From: Flavobacteriales bacterium
Lineage (GTDB): Bacteria; Bacteroidota; Bacteroidia; Flavobacteriales; UA16
Reading direction: 5' to 3'
Assembly (NCBI GenBank): GCA_018700255.1
Contig: JABISU010000240.1
Span: forward strand, 1 to 8,441
Length of the DNA: 8,441 nt
The stretch's first letter is position 1, and each line of letters starts with the position of its first letter. Both the position numbers and the translations under genes were made by a program. The notes under the pieces were generated by a model. The model was not told the origin of the DNA. It worked only from the letters and a program-made list of their open reading frames with translations, and made no database searches. Shown one piece after another: positions 1-6,311 of the stretch.

Positions 1-204
1 GCTTTCGAACTTTTAGCTGATGAAGACAAAAGTGTACATATGGCTTATGGGGTTTGGGCTGAGAAAAAGTTTATGGGAAAAGTTTTTGACGGAACCCACC
101 GGACGACATTCCTAATCGACGAGAACTCTAAGATTGTTGAAATTATCGCAAAACCTAAATGCACAGATCACGCTGCTGAAATACTTGCAGGATATAATCT
201 TTAA
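1..204 (+). CDS. bcp: Thioredoxin-dependent thiol peroxidase (Bcp/PrxQ-type peroxiredoxin), C-terminal fragment
   Basis: The frame is open from base 1 and ends at TAA 202-204, giving the last 67 residues of a protein whose start lies outside the window. The segment containing YGVWAEKKFMGK and then FDGTHRTTFLID is the characteristic C-terminal half of the Bcp/PrxQ branch of peroxiredoxins. That half holds the strand around the conserved Arg (in GTHRTTF) which sits near the peroxidatic cysteine in the fold. The catalytic cysteines lie in the missing N-terminal part, so activity cannot be judged here. Family knowledge: these cytoplasmic enzymes reduce H2O2 and organic hydroperoxides using thioredoxin. 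The gene points the same way as recA, but a 144-bp gap with possible regulatory signals lies between them. The stop codon falls in the first copy of an 11-bp tandem repeat. I am confident of the family and less so of the subclass. Confidence 0.9.
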   Translation, partial: AFELLADEDKSVHMAYGVWAEKKFMGKVFDGTHRTTFLIDENSKIVEIIAKPKCTDHAAEILAGYNL

Positions 205-222
205 TTGAACGTTAATTGAACG
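201..222. repeat. Perfect 11-bp tandem duplication spanning the bcp stop codon
   Basis: The unit TTAATTGAACG occurs twice in direct succession (201-211 and 212-222) with no mismatch. The bcp stop TAA (202-204) lies in copy one, and its duplicate (213-215) lies in copy two. This is seen directly. It looks like a recent slippage-type duplication; no function is inferred. Confidence 0.85.
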
Positions 223-295
223 AATATGACAATTCAAAGTGTAAAATCGATACAGATATAAAGTATAAGCCTACAAATAAAAAAAGTACATCACA

Positions 296-312
296 ACGTA
301 AATTCATTACGT
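296..312. promoter_or_regulatory. Inverted repeat upstream of recA, possible operator
   Basis: ACGTAA and TTACGT are perfect 6-bp inverted arms separated by 5 bp, ending 36 bp before the recA ATG. The dyad sits about where the -33 region would be if the weak -7-like element at 324-331 is used. A repressor bound here could therefore block recA transcription, as SOS repressors do elsewhere. The spacing is compatible with a dimeric helix-turn-helix protein. I cannot match it to a known LexA box, so the SOS link is inference only. Confidence 0.35.
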
Positions 313-323
313 ACCACTATATA

Positions 324-331
324 TACCTTCG
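324..331 (+). promoter_or_regulatory. recA: Weak -7-like element before recA
   Basis: TACCTTCG matches the Bacteroidota -7 consensus TAnnTTTG at all but one fixed position and lies in a TATATATA-rich stretch. It would place the transcript start close to 338, giving a leader of about ten bases. No clear TTG/TTTG -33 element lies at the right distance. The start region before the ATG at 349 is A-rich and has no Shine-Dalgarno sequence, as is normal in this phylum. Confidence 0.22.
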
Positions 332-348
332 CCTTAAAACCTAAAAAC

Positions 349-1404
349 ATGGCTTCAGAACAAGCACAAAAATTAAAGGCCCTCCAGCTCACGCTCGACC
401 GCCTAGACAAATCTTATGGAAAGGGAATCGTTATGAAACTAGGCGATGAGCCGGTGGAAAAAATCGACGCTATTCCATCAGGATCACTAACCCTTGACAT
501 TGCACTAGGAATCCAAGGATATCCCAAAGGCAGAGTCGTAGAAATATACGGGCCAGAATCATCGGGAAAAACCACTCTCACTTTACACGCTATTGCTGAG
601 TGCCAAAAGCAAGGTGGTATATGCGCCTTCGTAGATGCTGAACACGCATTCGATAAATTCTACGCCGAATCTCTTGGTGTTGATACTGAGAACCTTCTCA
701 TAACTCAACCCGACAATGGAGAACAAGCGCTCGAAATCGCAGACAATCTTATTCGTTCTGGAGCTATCGACCTTTTAGTCGTAGATTCCGTAGCGGCCCT
801 AACACCCCGCGCAGAAATCGAGGGGGAAATGGGAGATACTTCTGTGGGACTACAAGCTCGACTAATGTCTAAAGCACTACGTAAACTCACTGGTACCATT
901 AGCAAAACTGGATGTTGCTTAATCTTCATCAACCAACTACGTGAGAAGATAGGAGTTATGTTCGGAAACCCTGAGACTACTACTGGAGGTCATGCTCTTA
1001 AATTTTACTCTTCTGTAAGAATTGATATCCGCCGATCAACACAAATTAAGGATGGCGATAAAGTCCTAGGAAACCGAACTCGCGTCAAGGTGGTGAAAAA
1101 TAAAGTTGCCCCACCATTCCGTCGTGCTGAATTCGATATCCTATACGGATTAGGCATCTCTAAAGCAGGAGAGATAATCGACTTAGGAGTTGAAGCTGGC
1201 ATAGTACAGAAAAGTGGGTCTTGGTTCTCTTATGGGGACACTAAACTCGGCCAAGGTCGCGATGCTGTACGAATCCTCTTGAACGACAACCCAGAATTAT
1301 TTGAAGAGCTTGAACTTAAAATAAAGAAATCCCTTTCTGCTAGTAAAGAAGATAAAAAAGCAACTAAAGCTGTGGAGAAACTTACCTCCGAGCCAAGCAA
1401 GTAA
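349..1404 (+). CDS. recA: RecA recombinase
   Basis: This is a complete 351-residue RecA. It is the cytoplasmic ATPase that forms filaments on single-stranded DNA, drives homologous pairing and strand exchange, and acts as co-protease in the SOS response. Visible motifs are Walker A GPESSGKT (residues 68-75), the catalytic Glu in DAEHAFD (E98), Walker B LLVVDS (142-147), the ATP-sensing Gln in NQLR (Q196), and the DNA-binding loop L2 from GVMFGNPE to GGHALKFY (about 202-220). Family length is about 340-355, so it is intact. The ATG at 349 gives the normal N-terminus ([19 protein letters not shown]). The C-terminal tail (about 324-351) carries roughly nine Lys and four acidic residues. It is thus net positive, unlike the acidic inhibitory tail of E. 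coli RecA. A TPR lipoprotein gene follows after 23 bp, probably on the same transcript. The stop is duplicated in frame by a 9-bp repeat. Confidence 0.99.
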   Translation: MASEQAQKLKALQLTLDRLDKSYGKGIVMKLGDEPVEKIDAIPSGSLTLDIALGIQGYPKGRVVEIYGPESSGKTTLTLHAIAECQKQGGICAFVDAEHAFDKFYAESLGVDTENLLITQPDNGEQALEIADNLIRSGAIDLLVVDSVAALTPRAEIEGEMGDTSVGLQARLMSKALRKLTGTISKTGCCLIFINQLREKIGVMFGNPETTTGGHALKFYSSVRIDIRRSTQIKDGDKVLGNRTRVKVVKNKVAPPFRRAEFDILYGLGISKAGEIIDLGVEAGIVQKSGSWFSYGDTKLGQGRDAVRILLNDNPELFEELELKIKKSLSASKEDKKATKAVEKLTSEPSK

Positions 1405-1413
1405 AGCAAGTAA
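1396..1413. repeat. Perfect 9-bp tandem duplication of the recA stop region
   Basis: AGCAAGTAA occurs twice in succession (1396-1404 and 1405-1413). The first copy carries the recA stop TAA. Because the unit is 9 bp, the second TAA (1411-1413) is in the same frame and acts as a backup stop: read-through would add only two residues (Ser-Lys). Seen directly. Confidence 0.85.
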
Positions 1414-1427
1414 ATCGAATAAGTTAG

Positions 1428-2480
1428 ATGACTCGACTTTTATATTTAGGCTTTATTCTTTTTGTTTTCGGATGTGGAGCGGACAATCCCACTTCACATT
1501 TTGAAAATACTCAGGGTAATATCATAGACCAAGTTTATGCTGATTCTTTAGCTCATTTCGAACAGGAGATTTTCAAAAATTCCACCTCTCCACTGCCTTA
1601 TTGGAATAGAGCGGCTTGGCATCTAAAAAATGCGCGCATTAATGAAGGTCTTCACGATTTAGATTTAGCTCTTGAAGCTGACTCTACCTACGGACCTGCC
1701 TGGTCTGCTAAAGCTGATGCTCTTTATCTATTACGTCAGTTCGACCCGTGTATTAATCACCTAGACGTTTGTTTAAAGTACGCACCGAATCACATACCGT
1801 GTAAGCTTAGAAGAGCTGAGATGTATATACATCTCAAACTTTACGAAGAAGCTTTTACTTTGATTAACGATGCATTAAAGATTAACGATCAGTTATCAGA
1901 AGCTTATTGGATGAAGGGTACTATTTATAAAGAAAATGGGGAGCTCGAGAATGCCCTTAGTTCTTTCCAAACCTCAGTAGAGGTTAATCCTTCTTTCTTT
2001 GACGGATACATCGCTTTAGGCCTTGCCTACGCTTCTACATCAAACCCATTAGCCGTAGACTACTACAACAGTGCTATTTCGTTAAATCCCAGAAGTGTTG
2101 AGGCAAAGTATAACCTAGCAATGTACTATCAGGAATTATTTTTAGAAGAGCCTGCTGCGAGAAAGATAGCTTTAGAAAAATCATTAGCTCTTTACGAAAC
2201 AATTATTGAGATTGATAGCCTTAACGCTTCCGCTGCTTTTAACCAGGGGTTTATATACCTAGAGTACTTGAGTGGCTACGCTGAAGCTGAGTACTGGTTC
2301 AGTCAAGCTATTGAAGCTCTCCCGTATTACCATCAAGCTTTCTACAATCGAGGACTTGCACGCGAGAGTCTTGATAACAATACTGATGCGCTTATAGATT
2401 ACGAAGCTGCACTTGAGCTTAAGCCTGACTATACTTCTGCTGCTCTTGCAAAAAGTCGAGTGCTTGAGGCAATGAAATAA
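1428..2480 (+). CDS. TPR-repeat lipoprotein
   Basis: This is a 350-residue protein with a short basic start (MTR), a hydrophobic stretch (residues 4-15) and a plausible lipobox V-F-G-C with the lipidated Cys at 16. It is therefore predicted to be an envelope lipoprotein. The rest is almost entirely tetratricopeptide repeats, about eight helix-turn-helix units between residues 54 and 350. Typical signatures are the W/Y-N-R-A and Y-N-R-G-L starts, and repeat ends such as AL-(E/K)-(L/I)-x-P (ALEADSTYGP, SVEVNPSF, ISLNPRS, ALELKPDY). TPR arrays are protein-binding scaffolds; no catalytic domain is visible, so the partner and process are unknown. The ATG at 1428 is chosen because it gives a complete signal peptide. 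The gene lies 23 bp after recA with no terminator between, so co-transcription is likely, but I see no functional link to recombination. It ends before a strong terminator. A perfect 20-bp palindrome lies inside it at 1817-1836. Confidence 0.88.
   Translation: MTRLLYLGFILFVFGCGADNPTSHFENTQGNIIDQVYADSLAHFEQEIFKNSTSPLPYWNRAAWHLKNARINEGLHDLDLALEADSTYGPAWSAKADALYLLRQFDPCINHLDVCLKYAPNHIPCKLRRAEMYIHLKLYEEAFTLINDALKINDQLSEAYWMKGTIYKENGELENALSSFQTSVEVNPSFFDGYIALGLAYASTSNPLAVDYYNSAISLNPRSVEAKYNLAMYYQELFLEEPAARKIALEKSLALYETIIEIDSLNASAAFNQGFIYLEYLSGYAEAEYWFSQAIEALPYYHQAFYNRGLARESLDNNTDALIDYEAALELKPDYTSAALAKSRVLEAMK
1817..1836. repeat. Perfect 20-bp palindrome inside the TPR gene
   Basis: The half-site TGAGATGTAT is followed directly by its exact reverse complement ATACATCTCA. 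It encodes part of residues 130-136 (A-E-M-Y-I-H-L) at a helix of the third TPR unit. In RNA it could form an eight-pair stem with a four-base loop; as DNA it is a symmetric binding site. Symmetry is directly seen; function is unknown. Confidence 0.7.
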
Positions 2481-2518
2481 ATAATGATCTCTGACACCTA
2501 GGGTATAAATCGTAAAGA

Positions 2519-2558
2519 AAAAAGGTCGATCCGGAAATTAATCCAGATCGACCTTTTT
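2519..2558. terminator. Bidirectional intrinsic terminator between the TPR gene and rplT
   Basis: GGTCGATCCGG (2524-2534) pairs with CCAGATCGACC (2543-2553) around an 8-base AT-rich loop, flanked by an A run (2518-2523) and a T run (2554-2558). It therefore ends transcripts from both sides: the recA-TPR unit on the plus strand and the rplT operon on the minus strand. The single imperfect position (2532/2545) is a C-A mismatch in plus-strand RNA but a G-U pair in minus-strand RNA, so the hairpin is slightly better for the ribosomal operon. Confidence 0.9.
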
Positions 2559-2573
2559 GATTAATCTCTACAA

Positions 2574-2918
2574 TTACTTTACTTTATCTACAACTGCTGT
2601 AAAAGCTTCAGGGTGATTCATCGCTAAATCTGCGAGCACCTTACGGTTAAGCTCGATTCCAGACTTAGATAGTTTACCCATAAAAACGCTGTAAGACATT
2701 CCGTGCTGACGAGCAGCGGCGTTAATACGCATAATCCAAAGACTACGGAAATTTCGTTTTTTAAGTTTACGACCTATGTAAGCATAAGTTAAACCTTTTT
2801 CTACGGCGTTTTTTGCAACCGTATAGACGTTCTTACGAGCACCGAAGTACCCTTTCGCCATTTTTAGAATCTTCTTTCGGCGGGTTCTAGACGCCACTGC
2901 ATTCGATGAACGAGGCAT
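2574..2918 (-). CDS. rplT: Large ribosomal subunit protein L20
   Basis: This is a complete 114-residue bL20, a 23S rRNA-binding protein needed early in 50S assembly. In several bacteria it also represses its own operon by binding the mRNA. The N-terminus [19 protein letters not shown], the [21 protein letters not shown] segment, and the [21 protein letters not shown] block are hallmark L20 features. The first 60 residues form the basic extended helix, and the C-terminal part (about 60-114) is the globular RNA-binding domain. Length matches the family (about 114-120). It is the last gene of the thrS-infC-rpmI-rplT run. It lies 103 bp after rpmI, a wider gap than anywhere else in the block, and ends just before an intrinsic terminator. 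The ATG start at 2918 is the only sensible choice. Confidence 0.98.
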   Translation of the reverse strand: MPRSSNAVASRTRRKKILKMAKGYFGARKNVYTVAKNAVEKGLTYAYIGRKLKKRNFRSLWIMRINAAARQHGMSYSVFMGKLSKSGIELNRKVLADLAMNHPEAFTAVVDKVK

Positions 2919-2948
2919 GAGTTAAATGTTTTTAATGGTTGGTGAAAA

Positions 2949-2989
2949 GGCACGAGAAAATTATACTCGCCTAATGCTTATTTACCAAA
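2949..2989 (-). promoter_or_regulatory. Possible internal promoter or mRNA hairpin between rpmI and rplT
   Basis: On the minus strand this gap contains TTTGGT (2984-2989), 18 bp, then TATAAT (2960-2965). Shifted by two bases, TAATTTTC is a one-mismatch TAnnTTTG. The same stretch can fold: CGAG (2953-2956) pairs with CTCG (2966-2969), extendable by GGC/GCC around a bulge (2949-2971). It could be an internal promoter for rplT or an L20-binding structure. Both readings are tentative, because AT-rich gaps throw up such matches. Confidence 0.25.
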
Positions 2990-3021
2990 CACTGGGTTAA
3001 TTAGACCAAAATTGAGTAAAA

Positions 3022-3216
3022 TCAGATACAGAGTTGTCGCTTGATGTTCGGCGTATCAGCCTTGCTGACTAATGCCGAGTGAGTCAAGTTACGCTTCTGC
3101 TTAGTAGCTTTCTTAGTCAAAATGTGACTTTTAAAAGCATGCTTACGCTTGATTTTACCCGATGCGGTTAGTTTGAAGCGCTTCTTGGCGCTTGATTTAG
3201 TTTTCATCTTCGGCAT
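3022..3216 (-). CDS. rpmI: Large ribosomal subunit protein L35
   Basis: This is a complete 64-residue bL35, a small, very basic 50S subunit protein. The start [31 protein letters not shown] is the family signature (PKMKTKSxAKKRF, then KIKRKxAxxSH), followed by [13 protein letters not shown] and the conserved Ala-Asp turn ([12 protein letters not shown]). Length is typical (64-66). It begins at ATG 3216, 21 bp after the infC stop, and is followed by rplT. The infC-rpmI-rplT order is one of the most conserved in bacteria and implies co-transcription. No Shine-Dalgarno sequence is visible; only a short AAGG lies close to the start. Confidence 0.97.
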   Translation of the reverse strand: MPKMKTKSSAKKRFKLTASGKIKRKHAFKSHILTKKATKQKRNLTHSALVSKADTPNIKRQLCI

Positions 3217-3237
3217 GGCCTTAGATATTTTAGGGGT

Positions 3238-3792
3238 TTATTTCTTCTTCGGATTGAACATTACGGTCATTCGCTTTCCTTCCAACTTAGGCATCTGTTC
3301 CACAGTACCTACATCTTCGAGAGCAGTAGCAAATTTAAGCAGTAGGATCTCACCACGTTCTTTAAATACAATAGTTCTTCCACGAAAGAACACATAAGCT
3401 TTTAATTTAGCTCCATCCATTAAAAACTTTCGCGCATGCTTAAGTTTAAATTGGAAGTCGTGATCATCAGTATTGGGACCTAAGCGTATTTCTTTTACAA
3501 CAACCTTAGATTGTTTTGATTTGATTTCCTTCTGTTTCTTCTTTTGTGCATACAGGAATTTTTTATAGTCAATAATCCTACATACCGGAGGGTCTGCTTT
3601 CGGAGAGATCTCAACTAAGTCGAGTTCTAATTCATTAGCCAATGATAGAGCCGCCGCAGTAGTCATTACTGATGGCTCTACATTATCTCCCACCACACGT
3701 ACAGAATCAACTTCAATATGCTCGTTGATGCGATGTGGATCTTCCTTGCGAACTCTACCTCGGTAGGGACGACGTTTCCTGCGAATTGCTAT
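3238..3792 (-). CDS. infC: Translation initiation factor IF-3, non-canonical start codon
   Basis: IF-3 binds the 30S subunit, prevents premature joining of 50S and checks the start codon and initiator tRNA. With the start at ATA (3790-3792) the product is 184 residues. The N-domain begins near HRINEHIEV (20-28) and includes VGDNVEPSV and [26 protein letters not shown] lysine-rich linker (about 82-97) follows, then the C-domain with [19 protein letters not shown] and [17 protein letters not shown] residues near its end. The frame is open to TAA at 3805-3807 and contains no ATG, GTG or TTG in the N-terminal part. The first GTG (3694-3696) would delete the conserved HRIN region. Start candidates are ATA 3792 (M-A-I-R-R-K, my choice) or ATT 3786 (182 residues). 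infC genes characteristically start with rare AUU/AUA/AUC codons, which IF-3 itself discriminates against, giving feedback control. It lies 33 bp after thrS and 21 bp before rpmI. Confidence 0.93.
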   Translation of the reverse strand: MAIRRKRRPYRGRVRKEDPHRINEHIEVDSVRVVGDNVEPSVMTTAAALSLANELELDLVEISPKADPPVCRIIDYKKFLYAQKKKQKEIKSKQSKVVVKEIRLGPNTDDHDFQFKLKHARKFLMDGAKLKAYVFFRGRTIVFKERGEILLLKFATALEDVGTVEQMPKLEGKRMTVMFNPKKK

Positions 3793-3825
3793 AGCTAGAT
3801 CGTTTTATTTGTTCAAGACACTCAG

Positions 3826-5763
3826 TTAAACGGTAATCATTTCAGCAACTTCAGAAAGAACACGTTCTGCAAAAGCTTTTATGGTCATCGTACCGACATC
3901 CCCTTCTCCTTGCTTTCGCACGGATACAGTTCCTTCGGATTTCTCGTTTTCTCCCACTATGAGCATGTAAGGAATCTTTTCTAATTCGGCGTCGCGAATT
4001 TTTCTTCCCACCTTTTCAGAGCGGCTATCTACGAGTGCGCGAATATCGTGATTTTCTAACATATTTGAAACTTCTTCAGCATAATCATTATATTTATCTG
4101 ACAATGCTAGCACTCGCGCCTGTTCTGGGGTGAGCCAAAGTGGGAATTTACCCGCACAATGCTCTATTAAAATGGCGACAAAACGTTCCATAGAGCCAAA
4201 AGGCGCCCTGTGAATCATCACCGGACGATGTTTTGCGTTATCGGAACCGATGTACTCAAGTTCGAAACGTTCAGGAAGATTGTAATCTATTTGGACTGTA
4301 CCCAATTGCCAAGTCCTTCCAATAGCATCACGCACCATAAAGTCGAGCTTAGGACCGTAGAATGCAGCTTCGCCATACTCAACGATAGTCTCGAGATTTT
4401 TACTTGCAGCAACTTCGCGAATCGCAGTCTCCGCTTTCTCCCAATTTTCATCTGAACCGATGTACTTCTCTGGTTTATCAGCATCGCGTAAGCTGATCTG
4501 AACTATGAAATCTTTAAAATCGAGGGTCTTGAAGATGTATAGTACGAGGTCTATTACATTACTCACCTCCTCCTTTACTTGTTCGTTAGTACAGAAAATA
4601 TGGGCGTCATCTTGAGTAAAACCTCGAACTCTTGTAAGTCCGTGTAATTCTCCACTTTGTTCGTAACGATACACTGTGCCGAACTCTGCAAATCTCACTG
4701 GTAAATCTTTGTATATACGAGGTTTTGCCTTGAAAATCTCACAGTGATGCGGACAATTCATAGGTTTTAATAGAAACTCTTCTCCGTCAGATGGCGTTTT
4801 TATGGGCTGGAAACTGTCCTCACCATATTTTGCGTAATGCCCTGAGGTTACATACAAATCCTTGGAACCTATGTGGGGTGTTATTACAGGTTGGTAGCCA
4901 GATTTTCTTTGGGCTTCCTTCAGAAAATTCTCTAATCTATTCCTTAAATCAGCACCTTTAGGTAACCAAAGTGGCAAGCCCTGCCCTACTCTTTCGCTAA
5001 AGTGAAAAAGATCCAATTCCTTCCCAAGCTTCCTATGGTCACGAGCCTTTGCTTGCTCAACCATCTCAAGATAGGCTGTAAGTTCTTTCTGTTTCGGGAA
5101 GGTTATTGCATAAACTCTAGTCAGCTGCTTGTTATTCGCATCACCCTTCCAATAAGCTCCAGCAATTGCAGTGATTTTAGCTGCTTTCACAAAACCTGTA
5201 TGAGGAATATGAGGTCCGCGGCAAAGGTCTGTGAAATTTCCTTGGGTGTAAGTAGTAATCGTTCCATCCTCAAGCCTATCAAGCAAATCAAGCTTGTATT
5301 CATCTCCCTTTTCCTTAAAATATGAAATCGCATCCTCCTTACTCATAGAATTGCGGATAAAGGGGCTTTTCTCCCTAGCAAGTTCTAACATCTTCTTCTC
5401 TACATCTGGAATATGAGCATCTGTAAAAGTGTGTTCTCCGAAATCTACATCATAATAAAAGCCAAACTCTACAGGTGGTCCCACCCAAAACTTGATTCCA
5501 TCAAACATAGACTCTAACGCCTCGGCTAAAAGATGGGCAGAACTATGCCACATCGTACTCTTGCCTTCTAGGTCGTTCCAGGTAAGGAGTTTCAATGAAG
5601 AAGATTCCGTAATAGGTCTTTGAGGGTCAACTACCTCCCCTGCTACTTCCGCTGCAAGTACATTTCTTGCTAACCCTTCGCTTATGTTAGTAGCGATATC
5701 TAATGCTGTAGTTCCTTCTTCAACATTTTTTATAGACCCGTCGGGCAGAGTGATTTCAATCAT
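3826..5763 (-). CDS. thrS: Threonyl-tRNA synthetase
   Basis: This is a full-length class II aminoacyl-tRNA synthetase (645 residues) that charges tRNA-Thr in the cytoplasm. The N-terminal TGS domain (about 1-62) starts [10 protein letters not shown]. The editing domain carries HSSAH (H73, H77) and CRGPH (C181, H185), the zinc-type site that removes mischarged Ser. The catalytic core follows, with zinc ligands C337 (in MNCPHH), H388 (in DDAH) and H518 (in MIHRAPFGS), motif 2 around [15 protein letters not shown] and the motif 3 Arg in GSMERF. The anticodon-binding domain occupies about 545-645. All key residues are present. I start it at ATG 5763, which gives the usual M-I-E-I-T-L-P; an upstream in-frame TTG at 5772 would add only Leu-Arg-Val (initiating as Met) and overlaps a -7-like element. 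The DUF4442 gene ends 26 bp upstream and infC begins 33 bp downstream. Confidence 0.98.
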   Translation of the reverse strand: MIEITLPDGSIKNVEEGTTALDIATNISEGLARNVLAAEVAGEVVDPQRPITESSSLKLLTWNDLEGKSTMWHSSAHLLAEALESMFDGIKFWVGPPVEFGFYYDVDFGEHTFTDAHIPDVEKKMLELAREKSPFIRNSMSKEDAISYFKEKGDEYKLDLLDRLEDGTITTYTQGNFTDLCRGPHIPHTGFVKAAKITAIAGAYWKGDANNKQLTRVYAITFPKQKELTAYLEMVEQAKARDHRKLGKELDLFHFSERVGQGLPLWLPKGADLRNRLENFLKEAQRKSGYQPVITPHIGSKDLYVTSGHYAKYGEDSFQPIKTPSDGEEFLLKPMNCPHHCEIFKAKPRIYKDLPVRFAEFGTVYRYEQSGELHGLTRVRGFTQDDAHIFCTNEQVKEEVSNVIDLVLYIFKTLDFKDFIVQISLRDADKPEKYIGSDENWEKAETAIREVAASKNLETIVEYGEAAFYGPKLDFMVRDAIGRTWQLGTVQIDYNLPERFELEYIGSDNAKHRPVMIHRAPFGSMERFVAILIEHCAGKFPLWLTPEQARVLALSDKYNDYAEEVSNMLENHDIRALVDSRSEKVGRKIRDAELEKIPYMLIVGENEKSEGTVSVRKQGEGDVGTMTIKAFAERVLSEVAEMITV

Positions 5764-5769
5764 GACACG

Positions 5770-5794
5770 CAAATATAACTAAGAGAATACTAAG
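5770..5794 (-). promoter_or_regulatory. thrS: Candidate thrS promoter with a repeated CTTAGT upstream
   Basis: On the minus strand TATATTTG (5770-5777) is an exact match to the Bacteroidota -7 element TAnnTTTG, six bases before the thrS ATG, so any transcript would be nearly leaderless. Directly upstream CTTAGT occurs twice (5789-5794 and 5778-5783) with an 11-bp period, about one helical turn; the first copy overlaps the DUF4442 stop. No -33 TTG is seen. It may be a secondary promoter within the operon. Confidence 0.3.
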
Positions 5795-6311
5795 CTTGCG
5801 ACCTCTTATGCACTTTCTCCCAAGACTTGACTTGCCAGTGCGAAGTAGTGGTTGCTACGTGCTCAGATTTTGAATCTCTCAACTTTGCAGTCAAAACAAA
5901 TTTCGCAACTCCTTCAGAGTTTAGAGAAGTTTTCAATTTGTCAAGCATCTCATCTGGCCAACTGCTCTTTGCTGTGCAACTCCCTACAGGTCGTCTAATA
6001 TAATCCACTTCTAGGCGGCTCAGTATCAACCTAAAATCACTTATGTCGAAAGCTTCGATTACGTTAAGCCCTGATACGTATTCTCCCGCAGCTGCAATAG
6101 TACAAGCGTGCATTGTCCCAAGATGATTAAGATTGCGACGACGATATGGAATACTCACTACGCATCCTTTAGGAGAAATTTCAGTAATTGAAATTCTATG
6201 AGGCCTGTTAAATGGAACTGCCTCTTGCATAATCCGACTGAACATATTAGGTTTTCCTGCTTTCGCTCTTTTAAGCGCTCTCACCATTAAACCTTGCTTA
6301 AAAGACTTCAT
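5790..6311 (-). CDS. DUF4442 family hotdog-fold protein (putative thioesterase-like)
   Basis: This is a complete 173-residue protein. The central segment RRNLNHLGTMHACTIAAAGEYVSG (about 59-81) is the signature of the DUF4442 branch of the hotdog superfamily, relatives of acyl-CoA thioesterases. In it N62, H63, G65 and H68 precede the long hotdog helix with E77. Later strands (VDYIRRPVGSCTAKSSW, about 102-118, and the FVLTAKLRDSKSEHVATTTSHWQVK region, 138-162) complete the fold. The N-terminal 30 residues are basic and helical. There is no signal peptide, so it is probably cytoplasmic. The substrate is unknown, and family membership alone does not prove thioesterase activity. The ATG at 6311 overlaps the stop of the upstream pyrophosphohydrolase gene (ATGA), so the two are probably translationally coupled. 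thrS follows after 26 bp. Confidence 0.85.
   Translation of the reverse strand: MKSFKQGLMVRALKRAKAGKPNMFSRIMQEAVPFNRPHRISITEISPKGCVVSIPYRRRNLNHLGTMHACTIAAAGEYVSGLNVIEAFDISDFRLILSRLEVDYIRRPVGSCTAKSSWPDEMLDKLKTSLNSEGVAKFVLTAKLRDSKSEHVATTTSHWQVKSWEKVHKRSQA

Noticed and set aside
705..1202. Two minus-strand open frames inside recA
   Set aside because: recA is intact and highly conserved here; these are reverse-strand shadows.
3175..3184. 10-bp palindrome GAAGCGCTTC in rpmI
   Set aside because: Palindromes of this length are expected several times by chance in a window of this size.
3149..3397. Plus-strand open frame opposite rpmI and the end of infC
   Set aside because: It spans two well-supported genes on the other strand and has no recognisable product; a hydrophobic patch arises from the lysine-rich codons read in reverse.
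3694..3696. GTG as the infC start (152 residues)
   Set aside because: It would remove the conserved HRIN region and leave an IF-3 shorter than the family; the open frame upstream is clearly IF-3-like.
5002..5325. Plus-strand open frame of 107 codons opposite thrS
   Set aside because: It lies wholly within the ThrRS editing/core coding region and has no domain or start context.
5764..5772. TTG at 5772 as the thrS start, adding three residues
   Set aside because: ATG at 5763 gives the standard ThrRS beginning M-I-E-I-T-L-P-D-G, and the extra codons overlap a -7-like promoter element.
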